Shown: positions 30,596-39,178 of the stretch, piece after piece | How the letters are laid out: each line of letters starts with the position of its first letter | How positions within the stretch are numbered: the first letter of the stretch is position 1 | Assembly: GCA_001917535.1 (NCBI GenBank) | Contig: MNEF01000068.1 | Coordinates: forward strand, 1-50,971 | Direction of reading: 5' to 3' | From: Candidatus Rokubacteria bacterium 13_1_40CM_69_27 | GTDB lineage: Bacteria > Methylomirabilota > Methylomirabilia > Rokubacteriales > CSP1-6 | Length of the DNA: 50,971 bases | Notes under the pieces: generated by a model | Database searches by the model: none | Seen by the model: the letters and a program-made list of their open reading frames with translations, nothing else | Told to the model about the DNA's origin: nothing | Made by a program: the position numbers and the translations under genes

Positions 30596-31771
30596 GTGAC
30601 GTTCCCGCTGGAGTCCGCCGCGCCATCCGCGCTCGGGCTGGATCCGAGGGCGCTGGAGCGCCTGCGCGAGCTGATCATTCGGCACATCGTGGATGGACGC
30701 TATCCGGGCGCGCAGATCGCCATCGCCCGCCGCGGCCGGCTCGCTCTCTTCACCACCATCGGCGACGCGCGGCTCGATCCCCAGCGAGTGGTGGCGCGCG
30801 ACGACACCCTCTGGCTGCTCTACTGGAACACCAAGGTGATCACCGCTTGCGCCGTCGCGCTGCTGGCCGACCACGGCGCGCTCTCGCTCACCGACCGGGT
30901 CGCCAGTTACGTGCCCGGCTTCGAGGTCCATGGCAAGCGCAGGATCACCATCCTCGAGCTGCTGACGGACCAGGGCGGCTTCCTGGGCGCGGAGGTCCCG
31001 CCGGAGGCCTGGAACGATCACGAACTCCTCAGGCGGTGCGTGTGCGACTTCGCCCTCGAGTCGACGCCCACGCCGGCGTCTGCCCTGGCGGCGATCGATG
31101 CGCTCACCAGAACCGACTACCGCGCCTTCGTTCGCGCGCGCGCCACCTATTGGACGGCGGCGGTGCTGATCGAGGGGCTCACCAAGACCGACTACCGGGC
31201 CTTCATCCGCGAGAACATCATCGAGCCGCTTGGCCTGGCCGACGAGCTCTTCGTCGGCCTGCCGGACTCGCAGCAGGCGCGGGCGGCCGACTTGCACGAG
31301 CCCTCGTTCGACGGCGCCCGCCAGATCCGGCGCGCCGACGAGAACAACGCCGTGTTCCGTCGCGCCGGCATCCCAAGCAGCGGCGGCTACGGCACCGCGC
31401 GGGCGATGGCGGCCTTCTACCAGATGCTCGTGCAGGGCGGCACGCTGGCCGGCGTGCGGCTGCTCTCGCCGCGCATGGTCGCCTACGTCATCCGCGACTT
31501 CACGGGCGACCGCGTGGATAACCACACCGGCATGCCGATGCACCGTGGCCTGGGCCCCCACTCGCCGGGGACCGCCGAGACCATCCGGGGCCTCGGCTCG
31601 CTCGCCTCGGCGCGCACGTTCGGCGACGGCAGCGGGGGCTCCTCCTGCTGCTGGGGCGATCCCGACTCGGGCGTGTCGTTCGCCTATATCACCAACAGCC
31701 GCGTGCCCGATCCCTGGCACAGCACACGGGTCGACCTGGTCAGTAACCTGGTCCACTCCGCCATCGACTAG
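30596..31771 (+). CDS. Beta-lactamase/serine-hydrolase-fold protein with altered SxxK motif
   Basis: A 391-residue protein of the class C beta-lactamase-like family (PF00144 type): GAQIAIARRGRLALFTTIGD at the N-terminus, ALLADHGALSLTDRVASYVP, then ITILELLTDQGGF, and SSGGYGTARAMAAFYQMLVQ, all typical. The nucleophile motif usually written S-N-T-K is W77-N-T-K80, so the catalytic serine is missing. In the middle a short segment is duplicated (ALTRTDYRAFVR and GLTKTDYRAFIR), replacing the region where YxN is expected. Classical esterase or peptidase activity is unlikely. GTG 30596 is preceded by GGAGG. Otherwise the frame is intact. Confidence 0.8.
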   Translation: MTFPLESAAPSALGLDPRALERLRELIIRHIVDGRYPGAQIAIARRGRLALFTTIGDARLDPQRVVARDDTLWLLYWNTKVITACAVALLADHGALSLTDRVASYVPGFEVHGKRRITILELLTDQGGFLGAEVPPEAWNDHELLRRCVCDFALESTPTPASALAAIDALTRTDYRAFVRARATYWTAAVLIEGLTKTDYRAFIRENIIEPLGLADELFVGLPDSQQARAADLHEPSFDGARQIRRADENNAVFRRAGIPSSGGYGTARAMAAFYQMLVQGGTLAGVRLLSPRMVAYVIRDFTGDRVDNHTGMPMHRGLGPHSPGTAETIRGLGSLASARTFGDGSGGSSCCWGDPDSGVSFAYITNSRVPDPWHSTRVDLVSNLVHSAID

Positions 31772-31772
31772 T

Positions 31773-31908
31773 GCGGCTCCGACGAACGTCGCCCGACCTC
31801 GCACCGTCGAGACGTCACCGCTCGCCTCGCGGCGCTCGTGCCTGCGGTAGCTCGGGCGCCGCTCGGCTCACACTGCGGGGCCTCGTGATGCTCGTTCGTC
31901 CGAGCCGC
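31773..31908. repeat. Inverted repeat of 16 bp flanking a 104-bp structured spacer
   Basis: GCGGCTCCGACGAACG (31773-31788) and CGTTCGTCCGAGCCGC (31893-31908) are complementary except for one base. The enclosed DNA is rich in further short complementary stretches. It fills the gap between the serine-hydrolase-like gene and the epimerase. It could be a structured RNA, a small miniature-element-like insertion, or a bidirectional terminator. Confidence 0.45.
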
Positions 31909-31957
31909 CCGGCCGGCCTGAACCTGGGCCGAGGCCAATCGATTAGCTGAGAGGCGG

Positions 31958-32716
31958 ATGGCCCGGCGCGCCGTGCTGGTGACGGGCATGAGCGGGCTCA
32001 TCGGCGGCGCGCTCCTCAAGCACCTGGGGAGCGCGTACGACTTCCGCGCCCTCAACCGCCGTCCCCTCCCGGGCGTCCGCTGCCACCAGGCCGACATCGC
32101 CGACCTCGAGGCCATCGTGCCGGCCTTCGCCGGCGTCGAGACGGTCGTGCATCTGGCGGCGATCGCCAGCAACAGCGCGCCCTTCGCGGACGTCCTCAGG
32201 AACAACGTGATCGGCACCTACAACGTCTTGGAGGCGTCGCGGCGGGCGGGGGTCCGGCGGGTGATCTTCGCCTCCAGCGGCGCCACCGTCAGCGGGTACG
32301 AGCGCGACATGCCGTACCGGGCCCTGGCGGCCGGACGCTACGACGAGGTGACCGGATGGGCGAAGCTGACCCACGAGAGCCCCGTGCGCCCGGCCGGACT
32401 CTACGGCGCCAGCAAGGTGTGGGGCGAGGCGCTGGCCCGCCACTACGCCGATACGCACGGGCTGTCGGTGATCTGTTTGCGCATCGGGCACGTCCTCGCC
32501 GAGGACCGGCCGCTATCGCTGCGGGACTTCTCGGTCTGGTGCAGCCAGCGCGACATCGCGCGGATGATCGAGCGATGCCTGGAGGCGCCGGCCAGCGTGG
32601 CCTTCGACATCTTCTACGTCGTCTCCAACAACAAATGGAGCTACCGCGACGTCGACCACGCCCGGGCCGTGGTGGGCTGGGAGCCCCAGGACGCCGCCGA
32701 GGACCATCGCCGATGA
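31958..32716 (+). CDS. NAD-dependent epimerase/dehydratase family oxidoreductase
   Basis: A 252-residue extended-SDR protein. Cofactor motif VTGMSGLIGGALLKHL; conserved HLAAIASN; serine region IFASSGATVSG; catalytic YGASK in AGLYGASKVWGEALARHYAD. The length and the GHV and FYVVSNNKWSYRD segments resemble uronate dehydrogenase-type members. Its final codons overlap the start of the AmrB gene (ATGA), so these two are translationally coupled, although a functional link is not evident. Substrate unknown, likely a sugar or sugar acid. Confidence 0.88.
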   Translation: MARRAVLVTGMSGLIGGALLKHLGSAYDFRALNRRPLPGVRCHQADIADLEAIVPAFAGVETVVHLAAIASNSAPFADVLRNNVIGTYNVLEASRRAGVRRVIFASSGATVSGYERDMPYRALAAGRYDEVTGWAKLTHESPVRPAGLYGASKVWGEALARHYADTHGLSVICLRIGHVLAEDRPLSLRDFSVWCSQRDIARMIERCLEAPASVAFDIFYVVSNNKWSYRDVDHARAVVGWEPQDAAEDHRR

Positions 32717-33588
32717 GCCCGCCCGCCGACGTGCGTCCGTCGCCGCTGGCCGGCGCCTGGTACCCGGCGGATCCGCGCGAGCTGGCGGCTGCGGTGGACC
32801 GCTATCTCGGCGCCGCCCGCCCCCCGGCGGCGGCCGGCGCGGTGGTGGCGCTGGTGGTCCCGCACGCGGGGCACCGGTATTCGGGGCCGGTCGCCGGGTA
32901 CGCCTTCGGGACGGCACGGCAACTGACGCCGGGCCTCGTCGCCATCGTCGGCCCCATGCACCATCCATCCGACGGGGCCCTGCTGACCTCGGGCCATCGC
33001 GCCTACGCCACGCCCCTCGGTGAGGTCCCCATCGATGCCGATGTCGTGCGGGGGCTCGATGTCCACGTGCGGGACGAGCTGGGCCGCGGGCTGATCCCCG
33101 TCAGGAACGACCCGGAACACTCGCTGGAGATCGAGCTGCCCTTCCTGCAGCGCGCGCTCCCCGAGGCCTTCCGCCTGGTGCCGGTGATGGTGCACGACCA
33201 GCGGCGCGAGGTGGCGCGCGGCCTGGGCCGGGCGCTGGCGCGGACGCTGGCGACCCACTCGGCGCTGCTGATCGCCAGCACCGATCTCTCTCACTATTAC
33301 CCGCAGCCGCTCGCCGAGAAGTTCGACGCCGAGCTCCTGCGGCGCCTGGAGGCCTTCGATCCGGATGCGGTGCTGCGCGCCGAGGAGGAGGGCACGGGCT
33401 TCGCCTGCGGGATCGGCGCCCTGGCGGCCGTGCTGTGGGCGGCCCGGGAGCTGGGGGCGGATCATCTAGAAGTTTTACGCTACGCGACCTCGGGCGACGC
33501 GACCGGCGATTACGCCCAGGTCGTCGGCTACGCCGCCGCGGTCGTCACGCGACGACGGGCGGGCGCCGGCTTCCCACCGCACGCCTGA
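32713..33588 (+). CDS. amrB: AmmeMemoRadiSam system protein B (Memo family)
   Basis: A 291-residue Memo-like protein. Family signature near the N-terminus: PLAGAWYPADPRELAAAVDR. Conserved metal/active-site candidates: PHAGHRYSGP, VGPMHHP, the NDPEHSLEIELPFLQ block, STDLSHYYP and GFACGIGAL with the conserved Cys. Memo proteins are related to extradiol dioxygenases; in bacteria they occur with a radical SAM enzyme (AmrS) and an AMMECR1 protein (AmrA) in a system of uncertain chemistry. AmrS lies 3 kb away at 36740, and no AmrA is in this window. The start overlaps the epimerase stop by four bases. Confidence 0.9.
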   Translation: MSPPADVRPSPLAGAWYPADPRELAAAVDRYLGAARPPAAAGAVVALVVPHAGHRYSGPVAGYAFGTARQLTPGLVAIVGPMHHPSDGALLTSGHRAYATPLGEVPIDADVVRGLDVHVRDELGRGLIPVRNDPEHSLEIELPFLQRALPEAFRLVPVMVHDQRREVARGLGRALARTLATHSALLIASTDLSHYYPQPLAEKFDAELLRRLEAFDPDAVLRAEEEGTGFACGIGALAAVLWAARELGADHLEVLRYATSGDATGDYAQVVGYAAAVVTRRRAGAGFPPHA

Positions 33589-33647
33589 TCACCGGCCGTG
33601 GCCGCCGTCCGGCGGCGGAGTACATCGGGGCTCCGGCGCGGGGCGGA

Positions 33648-34466
33648 TCATTCCCGGAGCGCGCCGGCCAGGACGCCGCGGACCAGGTAGCGCTGCAGGC
33701 CCACCACGATGACGACGGGCGGCAGGCTGGCCAGGATCGAGGCGGCGGCGATGTCGCCCCAGGGAACCTCGAACACGCCCGGAAAGAGCGCCAGCGCCAC
33801 CGGCACCGTTCGGCTCGCCTCGGTGGCGGTGAAGGTGTAGGCGAAGAGAAACTCGTTCCAGCTCAGGAGGAAGGTCAGCAGGGCCGCCGATGCGAGCGCC
33901 GGCGCCACTAGCGGCAGTATGACGAAACGCAGCGTCTGCAGGCGGCCGGCGCCGTCGAGGGCGGCCGCTTCTTCGATCGCGTCGGGGATCTCGCGGATGA
34001 AGCCGGCCAGCAGCCAGATGATCAGCGGCAGCGCGAAGGAGGTGTTGGCGAGGACGAGCGCCGTCCAGGTGTCGCGCAGCCCCAGGGCGCGCATGAGCAG
34101 ATAGAGCGGGCTGACGGTGGCGATCTGGGGGAAGGCCGTGCTGGCGACGATCCCCAGCATGAGCGCCCCCTTGCCGGGGACGGGCAGCCGCGCCAGCGCG
34201 TAGGCCCCGAAGAGCCCCAGCGCGAGCGCCAGCGCGACGGTGAGCGTGGCCACGCCCAGGCTGTTCAGGAGGGCGCGGGGGAGCAGGCTCTCCTGGAGGA
34301 CGACCGCGTAGTGGGCGAGCGTCGGCCGCGTCGGCAGGAGCGGCGGAAGCACCAGCAGCTCGGCCTCGGGCTTGAACGACGTCAGGAGCTGCCAGAAGAA
34401 GGGCGTCGCGTAAGCGGCCAGCAGCAGCAGCACGAGGCCGTCGCGGATGCGCTGGCCGACTCTCAC
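33648..34466 (-). CDS. Carbohydrate ABC transporter permease (MalG-type)
   Basis: A 272-residue inner-membrane permease with six hydrophobic segments, starting LVLLLLAAYATPFFWQLLTS. The EAA loop that contacts the ATPase reads EEAAALDGAGRLQTLRFVIL, typical of MalG-like subunits, followed by PLVAPALASAALLTFLLSWN. It starts with a GTG that overlaps the MalF stop, so translation is coupled. It is the third gene of a binding protein-permease-permease operon. The ATP-binding subunit is not in the window and may be a shared MsiK-type protein. Confidence 0.9.
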   Translation of the reverse strand: MRVGQRIRDGLVLLLLAAYATPFFWQLLTSFKPEAELLVLPPLLPTRPTLAHYAVVLQESLLPRALLNSLGVATLTVALALALGLFGAYALARLPVPGKGALMLGIVASTAFPQIATVSPLYLLMRALGLRDTWTALVLANTSFALPLIIWLLAGFIREIPDAIEEAAALDGAGRLQTLRFVILPLVAPALASAALLTFLLSWNEFLFAYTFTATEASRTVPVALALFPGVFEVPWGDIAAASILASLPPVVIVVGLQRYLVRGVLAGALRE

Positions 34467-35335
34467 GCGGCCATCCCCTCGCGGCGCAGGACGCGCAGGT
34501 AGATCCAGGCGGTGGCCATGACGAGCGCGAACACGATCACGCCGATGGCCGAGCCGAAGCCGAGCTGGAGCGTCTGGAACAGGCTGCGGTAGGCGTACAC
34601 GGTCAGCGTCTCCGTGGTGGAGGCGGGGCCGCCGCCGGTGAGCACGAACATGAGGTCGAACGCCCGCAGCGCGTCCAGCGTGCGGAAGAGGAGCGCGATC
34701 AAGAGCACCCGGCGGAGCAGCGGGAAGGTGATCCGCCCCAGCATGGCCAGGCGTCCGGCGCCGTCCACCTGCGCGGCCTCGTACAGCGCGGCGGGGATCG
34801 TGAGGAGCCGGGCGTAGCAGAGCAGCGCGACGAAGGGCGTCGTCCGCCACACGTCGGCGAGGATCAGCCCGGGCAGGGCCAGATGCGGATCGCCGAGCCA
34901 GTTGAGGGATCGTTCGCCCAGCAGGAAGTTCACCAGCCCGGCCGAGGGGTGATACAGCCACTCGAAGAGCTTCGCGGTGACCACCGACGGCAGCGCCCAG
35001 GCCAGCAGCAGCAACGCCAGCGCCGTCCGCCGTCCCCTGCGCTGCTCCGACAGGGCCAGCGCCACCAGGACGCCCAGCAGCAGCTCCAGGGCCACCGAGG
35101 CGCCGGTGAAGGCGAGCGTGACGCGGGCGGCGTTCCACAGGCGCGGGTCCCCGGCGAGGAACTCGTAGTTGGAGAAACCGACGAAGCGCGCCACGCCGAA
35201 GACGGGGATCCGGCGCTCGAGCGAGAGCCAGAGCACCCACACGCTGGGATAGACGGTGAGGAGGGCGAGGGCCAGGAGCGCGGGGGTGAGGAAGAGCAGC
35301 CCCGCCCGCCGGTCGGCGCGCCGGCGCGGCGTCAT
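34463..35335 (-). CDS. Carbohydrate ABC transporter permease (MalF-type)
   Basis: A 290-residue permease with six predicted membrane helices, beginning AGLLFLTPALLALALLTVYP. The EAA loop reads YEAAQVDGAGRLAMLGRITF. RTLDALRAFDLMFVLTGGGP is the typical late segment of MalF/UgpA-type subunits. ATG at 35335 overlaps the stop of the binding-protein gene (ATGA). The minus-strand frame is open far upstream, but that part is antisense or out-of-frame relative to the binding protein. Confidence 0.9.
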   Translation of the reverse strand: MTPRRRADRRAGLLFLTPALLALALLTVYPSVWVLWLSLERRIPVFGVARFVGFSNYEFLAGDPRLWNAARVTLAFTGASVALELLLGVLVALALSEQRRGRRTALALLLLAWALPSVVTAKLFEWLYHPSAGLVNFLLGERSLNWLGDPHLALPGLILADVWRTTPFVALLCYARLLTIPAALYEAAQVDGAGRLAMLGRITFPLLRRVLLIALLFRTLDALRAFDLMFVLTGGGPASTTETLTVYAYRSLFQTLQLGFGSAIGVIVFALVMATAWIYLRVLRREGMAA

Positions 35336-36630
35336 CGGACGTCGCGCAGCATGTAGCCGACGGTCCGCCGCGCCTGCGCGATGGCCTCGGCCGGCGTCTT
35401 GACCTTCACCAGGACCGCGGAGACCTCGGGCTGGAGCGTGGACGAGAGCATCAGGTAGTACGGCGTCACCGGGCGCGGCCGGGCGGCGGCGGTCAGCGCG
35501 CCGATGAGGGGCAGGCTGGGGTGGCTGCGCACGAGGTCGGCGTCGCGATAGAGCGCCGTGCGGGTCGGGTTGAGCGCCACGCCGGCGGCCATGGTCTTCT
35601 GGGCGGCGGCGCCGGCGAGGAAGCGAACGAGCGCGACCGCCGCCTCGGGATGCCGCGTGCGGCGGTCGACGCCGAGGTGCGCGCCGCCGGTGGCGCCGCT
35701 GCCGCGGGCGCCGTGGGCGTGCCGCGGCAGCGGCGCGATGCCCACCTTGCCGCGGACCCGGGATTCCGGCAGCTCGAAGAGGTCCATCGCATAGGGCCAG
35801 TTCCTGAGGAAGATGGCCCGCCCGTCGCCGAAGGCGCGCCGGGAGAGCTCCTCGTCGGCGGCGGTCACCCACGGCGGGCTCACGCCCGTGTCGATCAGCC
35901 GGCGGAGGAAGCCGAGGACCTCCTCGGCCCGGGCCGGATCGGGAAAGAGGCGTCCATCCTCACCGAGGAGCCGCGTGCCGTTCGCCCACAGCCCTTCGAG
36001 CAGATTCACGATCAGGCCCTCGTACTGCTTGCCCTGCCAGAGGAAGCCGTCGAGGCGAGCGTCGCCCTCGGCGGCCTGGATCCGCTTGACCTGGGCCACC
36101 AGCGCCTCGTACGTCTCCGGCGGGCGCAGACCGTAGCGGGCCAGGAGATCGGCGCGATAGTAGAGGAGGCCCACGTTCATGATCCACGGCATCGCCCACA
36201 CGCGCCCGCCCCACGTCGCCGGCTCCACCGCGGCGGGAAAGTGAGCCGCCAGCTCGGCGCGCGGCAGCAGCTCGGTGAGGTCCAGCAGCCATCGCGCCTG
36301 GGCGAACTCGGGCACCCAGATCACGTCGAGCATCATCACGTCGAAGGCCGGGCTGCCGCCCTCCAGGTTGATGACGTAGAACTGGTGCTGTTCGTCCGTG
36401 TTCCAGGGGAGCGACTCGCTCTTGACGCGCACGCCGGGGTGGCGCGCCTCGAACTCTCGGACGAGTCCCGGTAGAGGATCGGAGGGGCCCAGGATCCTGG
36501 CGTGCTTGAAGACGAGCGTGACGGGCTCCGAGCGCGGCGGGGCGGGCTCGCACGCCGCCAGGAGCAGGAGGGCGGACAGAAGCAACGGAGCGGACACGAT
36601 CAGGGGCGCGGCCAAGGACAGGTGTCGCAT
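35332..36630 (-). CDS. Sugar-type ABC transporter substrate-binding lipoprotein (SBP family 1)
   Basis: A 432-residue binding protein. The N-terminal LLLSALLLLAACEPAP is a lipobox (LAAC), so it should be a lipoprotein. Core features: VTLVFKHARILGPSDPLPGL, FEARHPGVRVKSESLPWNTD, DVMMLDVIWVPEFAQARWLL, and WAMPWIMNVGLLYYRADLLA, all typical of MalE/UgpB-like proteins such as trehalose or maltose binders. It heads the operon with the two permeases at 34463 and 33648. Divergent from AmrS, with a gap of about 110 bases holding both promoters. Confidence 0.9.
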   Translation of the reverse strand: MRHLSLAAPLIVSAPLLLSALLLLAACEPAPPRSEPVTLVFKHARILGPSDPLPGLVREFEARHPGVRVKSESLPWNTDEQHQFYVINLEGGSPAFDVMMLDVIWVPEFAQARWLLDLTELLPRAELAAHFPAAVEPATWGGRVWAMPWIMNVGLLYYRADLLARYGLRPPETYEALVAQVKRIQAAEGDARLDGFLWQGKQYEGLIVNLLEGLWANGTRLLGEDGRLFPDPARAEEVLGFLRRLIDTGVSPPWVTAADEELSRRAFGDGRAIFLRNWPYAMDLFELPESRVRGKVGIAPLPRHAHGARGSGATGGAHLGVDRRTRHPEAAVALVRFLAGAAAQKTMAAGVALNPTRTALYRDADLVRSHPSLPLIGALTAAARPRPVTPYYLMLSSTLQPEVSAVLVKVKTPAEAIAQARRTVGYMLRDVR

Positions 36631-36739
36631 GGCGACCTATTGTCATCCTCCAGATCCTGGAAAGCACCCGTGACGGCGTCGCCAAACCGATACGTTGACT
36701 TCGCCCCGATTTGTCGGAAGTATCGTGTCCAGAGAGATC

Positions 36740-39169
36740 ATGCCGGAAACCGATTCGCGTATGGCGGGAGGCCAACCGTCGGTGACGCTTGACGACGTGC
36801 TGGCGCGGCTGGCGCGCGAGGGCGAGCTCTACGAGCGCCTGCCCGAAGGGCGCGTGCGCTGCTACGCCTGCGGGCACCGCTGCCTGATCCTGCCCGGCCA
36901 GCGCGGCATCTGCAAGGTCCGCTGGAACGAGGACGGGCGGCTGATGGTCCCCTCGGGGTACGTGGCCGCGCTCCAGCTCGACCCTGTGGAGAAGAAGCCC
37001 TTCTTTCACGCCTATCCGGGCTCGCGCGCCCTCTCGTTCGGCATGCTCGGATGTGATTATCACTGTGGTTACTGCATGCTCGGCGAGACCCCAGTGCTCA
37101 TGCCATCCGGAGTCGTTTCTATCCAAGCTGTCTTCGACGGCGCCGCCCAAGCGATCTTGACGTCTGACAGTGAGATCAGGTTCCCTCGCGGCATTCAGGT
37201 GATCACCGCATCGGGGCGGATGAGGCCAGTAACGAAGGCATTCAAGCACTCCTACAAGGGTCCAATTGCGGTGATCAAGCCGATGTACCTCCCGGCGGTC
37301 CGGTGCACTTCTGACCACCGCTGGCTGGCGACCACCGATCCTCGTCGCGGAACGCTCGAGGAGATCGCCGCACGCGAGCTCACCCCGAATCACTTCCTGG
37401 TTATTCCGAAGCCGTTACTTCCCGCAGAGTCGATTCACCTCGACGTGGGTGATCTTCTCCGCGACGTCAGTGTCACGTTCTTGATTCCCCGATCCCTCTC
37501 GGCCGAAGAGACGGCGGCGATCATGCAGGCCTCGGAGGAGGGAGAATCGTCACGTTCGATCGGGGCTCGCCTGGGTTTGGATCCGTCGTATATCCGGCAC
37601 GTCCGCAGCAAGGTGCGCCGCGGGCGATGGGTGTACACACGAACCCAAGGCCTGCTGATCGAAGGCGATCGGGTCCGATTCCCGAACGAGCGACGACCCG
37701 GGATTCCGAGGGTTCTGCCACTGGACAAGAGCTTCGCCCGGCTTCTCGGCTTTTATTGCGCTGAGGGGTGCGTGACTCGTTCCAAGCGTCGGCCCAACAG
37801 CTTGAATCTCATGTTCACCTTCGGCCACAACGAACAGGCGGCTCTCCGAGAGGTTCAGGAATCGCTCGAGACGCTCTTCGGAGTCCATCCTCATGAAGTG
37901 CGAACACCCACCACCACGGTAATCGGGGTCGGTAAGGCCTCCCTCGCCCTCGTCTTTGCGACCTTGTGCGGGAAGGGAGCAGCGCGGAAGTGTGTCCCGG
38001 CTCCCCTGTTTGCCGCTGAGCCGTCAGTCCAGGATGCGTTCCTGGACGCCTATGTGGCGGGCGACGGCCACGAGTATCCTGGCGGGAAGGTCAGTGTGAC
38101 GACGGTCTCCCGCGACCTCGCGTACGGCGTTGCCTGGCTCGCCCTCCGCCTGGGTTATTTCCCGTCGATCTATGTGAAACGGATGGAACCGGAGGGACGC
38201 ATACTAGGCCGCATTGTTCATCGGCGGTCGGAGCAGTTCACTGTGTTCTGGTATCGCGAGCGCAAGGCCTCGCGGAAAGTCCACGAGCTCGACGGGTATT
38301 TCTTGATTCCTCTGAAGTCCGTGACGACCGAGCCGTTCGAGGGTGACGTTTTCAACCTCGAGGTCGAGAAGGAGCACTCCTACACGGCGGGACTTTGCGC
38401 AGTAAAGAACTGCCAGAACTTTCTGACCTCCCAGGCGCTCCGCGATCCCAAGGCCGGCGTCCCGCCGGAGATCGTCACGCCTCAGCAGATCGTCGACCTC
38501 GCCTTCCGACACAACGCGCGCATCCTCACCTCGACCTACAACGAGCCCCTCATCACGAGCGAGTGGGCCGTCGAGGTCTTCAAGGAAGGCACGGCGCGCG
38601 GCCTCGTCTGCTCGTACGTGTCCAACGGCAACGCGACGCCGGAGGTGCTCGAGTACATCCGCCCCTGGGTCGACCTCTACAAGGTCGACCTCAAGGGCTT
38701 CGACGACAGGCACTACCGCAAGCTCGGCGGGTTGCTCAAGACGGTGCTGGACTCGATCCGTCTCCTCCACGACAAGGGGTTCTGGCTGGAGATCGTCACG
38801 CTGATCATCCCGGGGTTCAACGACTCCGACGAGGAGCTCAGGGACATCGCGCGCTTCCTGGTCTCGGTGTCGCCCGACATCCCCTGGCACGTCACCGCGT
38901 TCCATCCCGATTACAAGATGAGGGATCGGGATCACACGACCGCGACGACGCTCATTCGGGCCGCCGAGATCGGCGTGGCCGAGGGCCTGCGCTACGTCTA
39001 CGCCGGCAACCTGCCTGGCCGCGTCGGGCCCTTCGAGAACACCCGCTGCCCGTCCTGCGCGACGCTCCTGATCGAGCGCAGGGGCTACACGATCCTCGCG
39101 GATCGGCTGACGCCGAATGGCGGCGCCTGCCCGTCCTGCCGGACGTCGATTCCCGGCCGCTGGCGCTGA
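36740..39169 (+). CDS. amrS: AmmeMemoRadiSam system radical SAM enzyme (AmrS) interrupted by an intein
   Basis: An 809-codon frame: N-extein residues 1-111, intein 112-557, C-extein 558-809, leaving a 363-residue enzyme after splicing, close to normal AmrS length. N-extein features: GRVRCYACGHRCLILPGQRG with extra cysteines, LDPVEKKPFFHAYPGSRALS, then GCDYHCGY. C-extein starts CQNFLTSQALRDPK and contains STYNEPLITSEWAVEVF, VDLYKVDLKGFDD, and a C-terminal CPSC pair twice. The spliced motif is C105-x3-C109-x2-C558, so the third iron-sulfur cysteine is the +1 residue of the splice. ATG 36740 follows AGAGAG; a TTG at 36695 is an alternative. Function of AmrS is not established; it is paired with AmrB at 32713. 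Confidence 0.93.
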   Translation: MPETDSRMAGGQPSVTLDDVLARLAREGELYERLPEGRVRCYACGHRCLILPGQRGICKVRWNEDGRLMVPSGYVAALQLDPVEKKPFFHAYPGSRALSFGMLGCDYHCGYCMLGETPVLMPSGVVSIQAVFDGAAQAILTSDSEIRFPRGIQVITASGRMRPVTKAFKHSYKGPIAVIKPMYLPAVRCTSDHRWLATTDPRRGTLEEIAARELTPNHFLVIPKPLLPAESIHLDVGDLLRDVSVTFLIPRSLSAEETAAIMQASEEGESSRSIGARLGLDPSYIRHVRSKVRRGRWVYTRTQGLLIEGDRVRFPNERRPGIPRVLPLDKSFARLLGFYCAEGCVTRSKRRPNSLNLMFTFGHNEQAALREVQESLETLFGVHPHEVRTPTTTVIGVGKASLALVFATLCGKGAARKCVPAPLFAAEPSVQDAFLDAYVAGDGHEYPGGKVSVTTVSRDLAYGVAWLALRLGYFPSIYVKRMEPEGRILGRIVHRRSEQFTVFWYRERKASRKVHELDGYFLIPLKSVTTEPFEGDVFNLEVEKEHSYTAGLCAVKNCQNFLTSQALRDPKAGVPPEIVTPQQIVDLAFRHNARILTSTYNEPLITSEWAVEVFKEGTARGLVCSYVSNGNATPEVLEYIRPWVDLYKVDLKGFDDRHYRKLGGLLKTVLDSIRLLHDKGFWLEIVTLIIPGFNDSDEELRDIARFLVSVSPDIPWHVTAFHPDYKMRDRDHTTATTLIRAAEIGVAEGLRYVYAGNLPGRVGPFENTRCPSCATLLIERRGYTILADRLTPNGGACPSCRTSIPGRWR
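37073..38410 (+). mobile_element. LAGLIDADG-type intein in AmrS (446 residues)
   Basis: Block A: Cys1 with CMLGETPVLMPSGVVSIQAV. Block B: CTSDHRWLATT with the TxxH. Block F: FEGDVFNLEVEKEHSYTAGL and block G: CAVKN followed by Cys+1. The terminal Asn is present, but the usual penultimate His is Lys. A LAGLIDADG endonuclease is inserted: motif one LLGFYCAEG (residues 335-343 of the precursor) and motif two LDAYVAGDG (435-443), with acidic residues retained. Before it lies a helix-turn-helix-like segment (EGESSRSIGARLGLDPSYIR). The DNA is less GC-rich than the flanking exteins, in keeping with horizontal arrival. Confidence 0.92.
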
Positions 39170-39178
39170 CGGGCAGGA

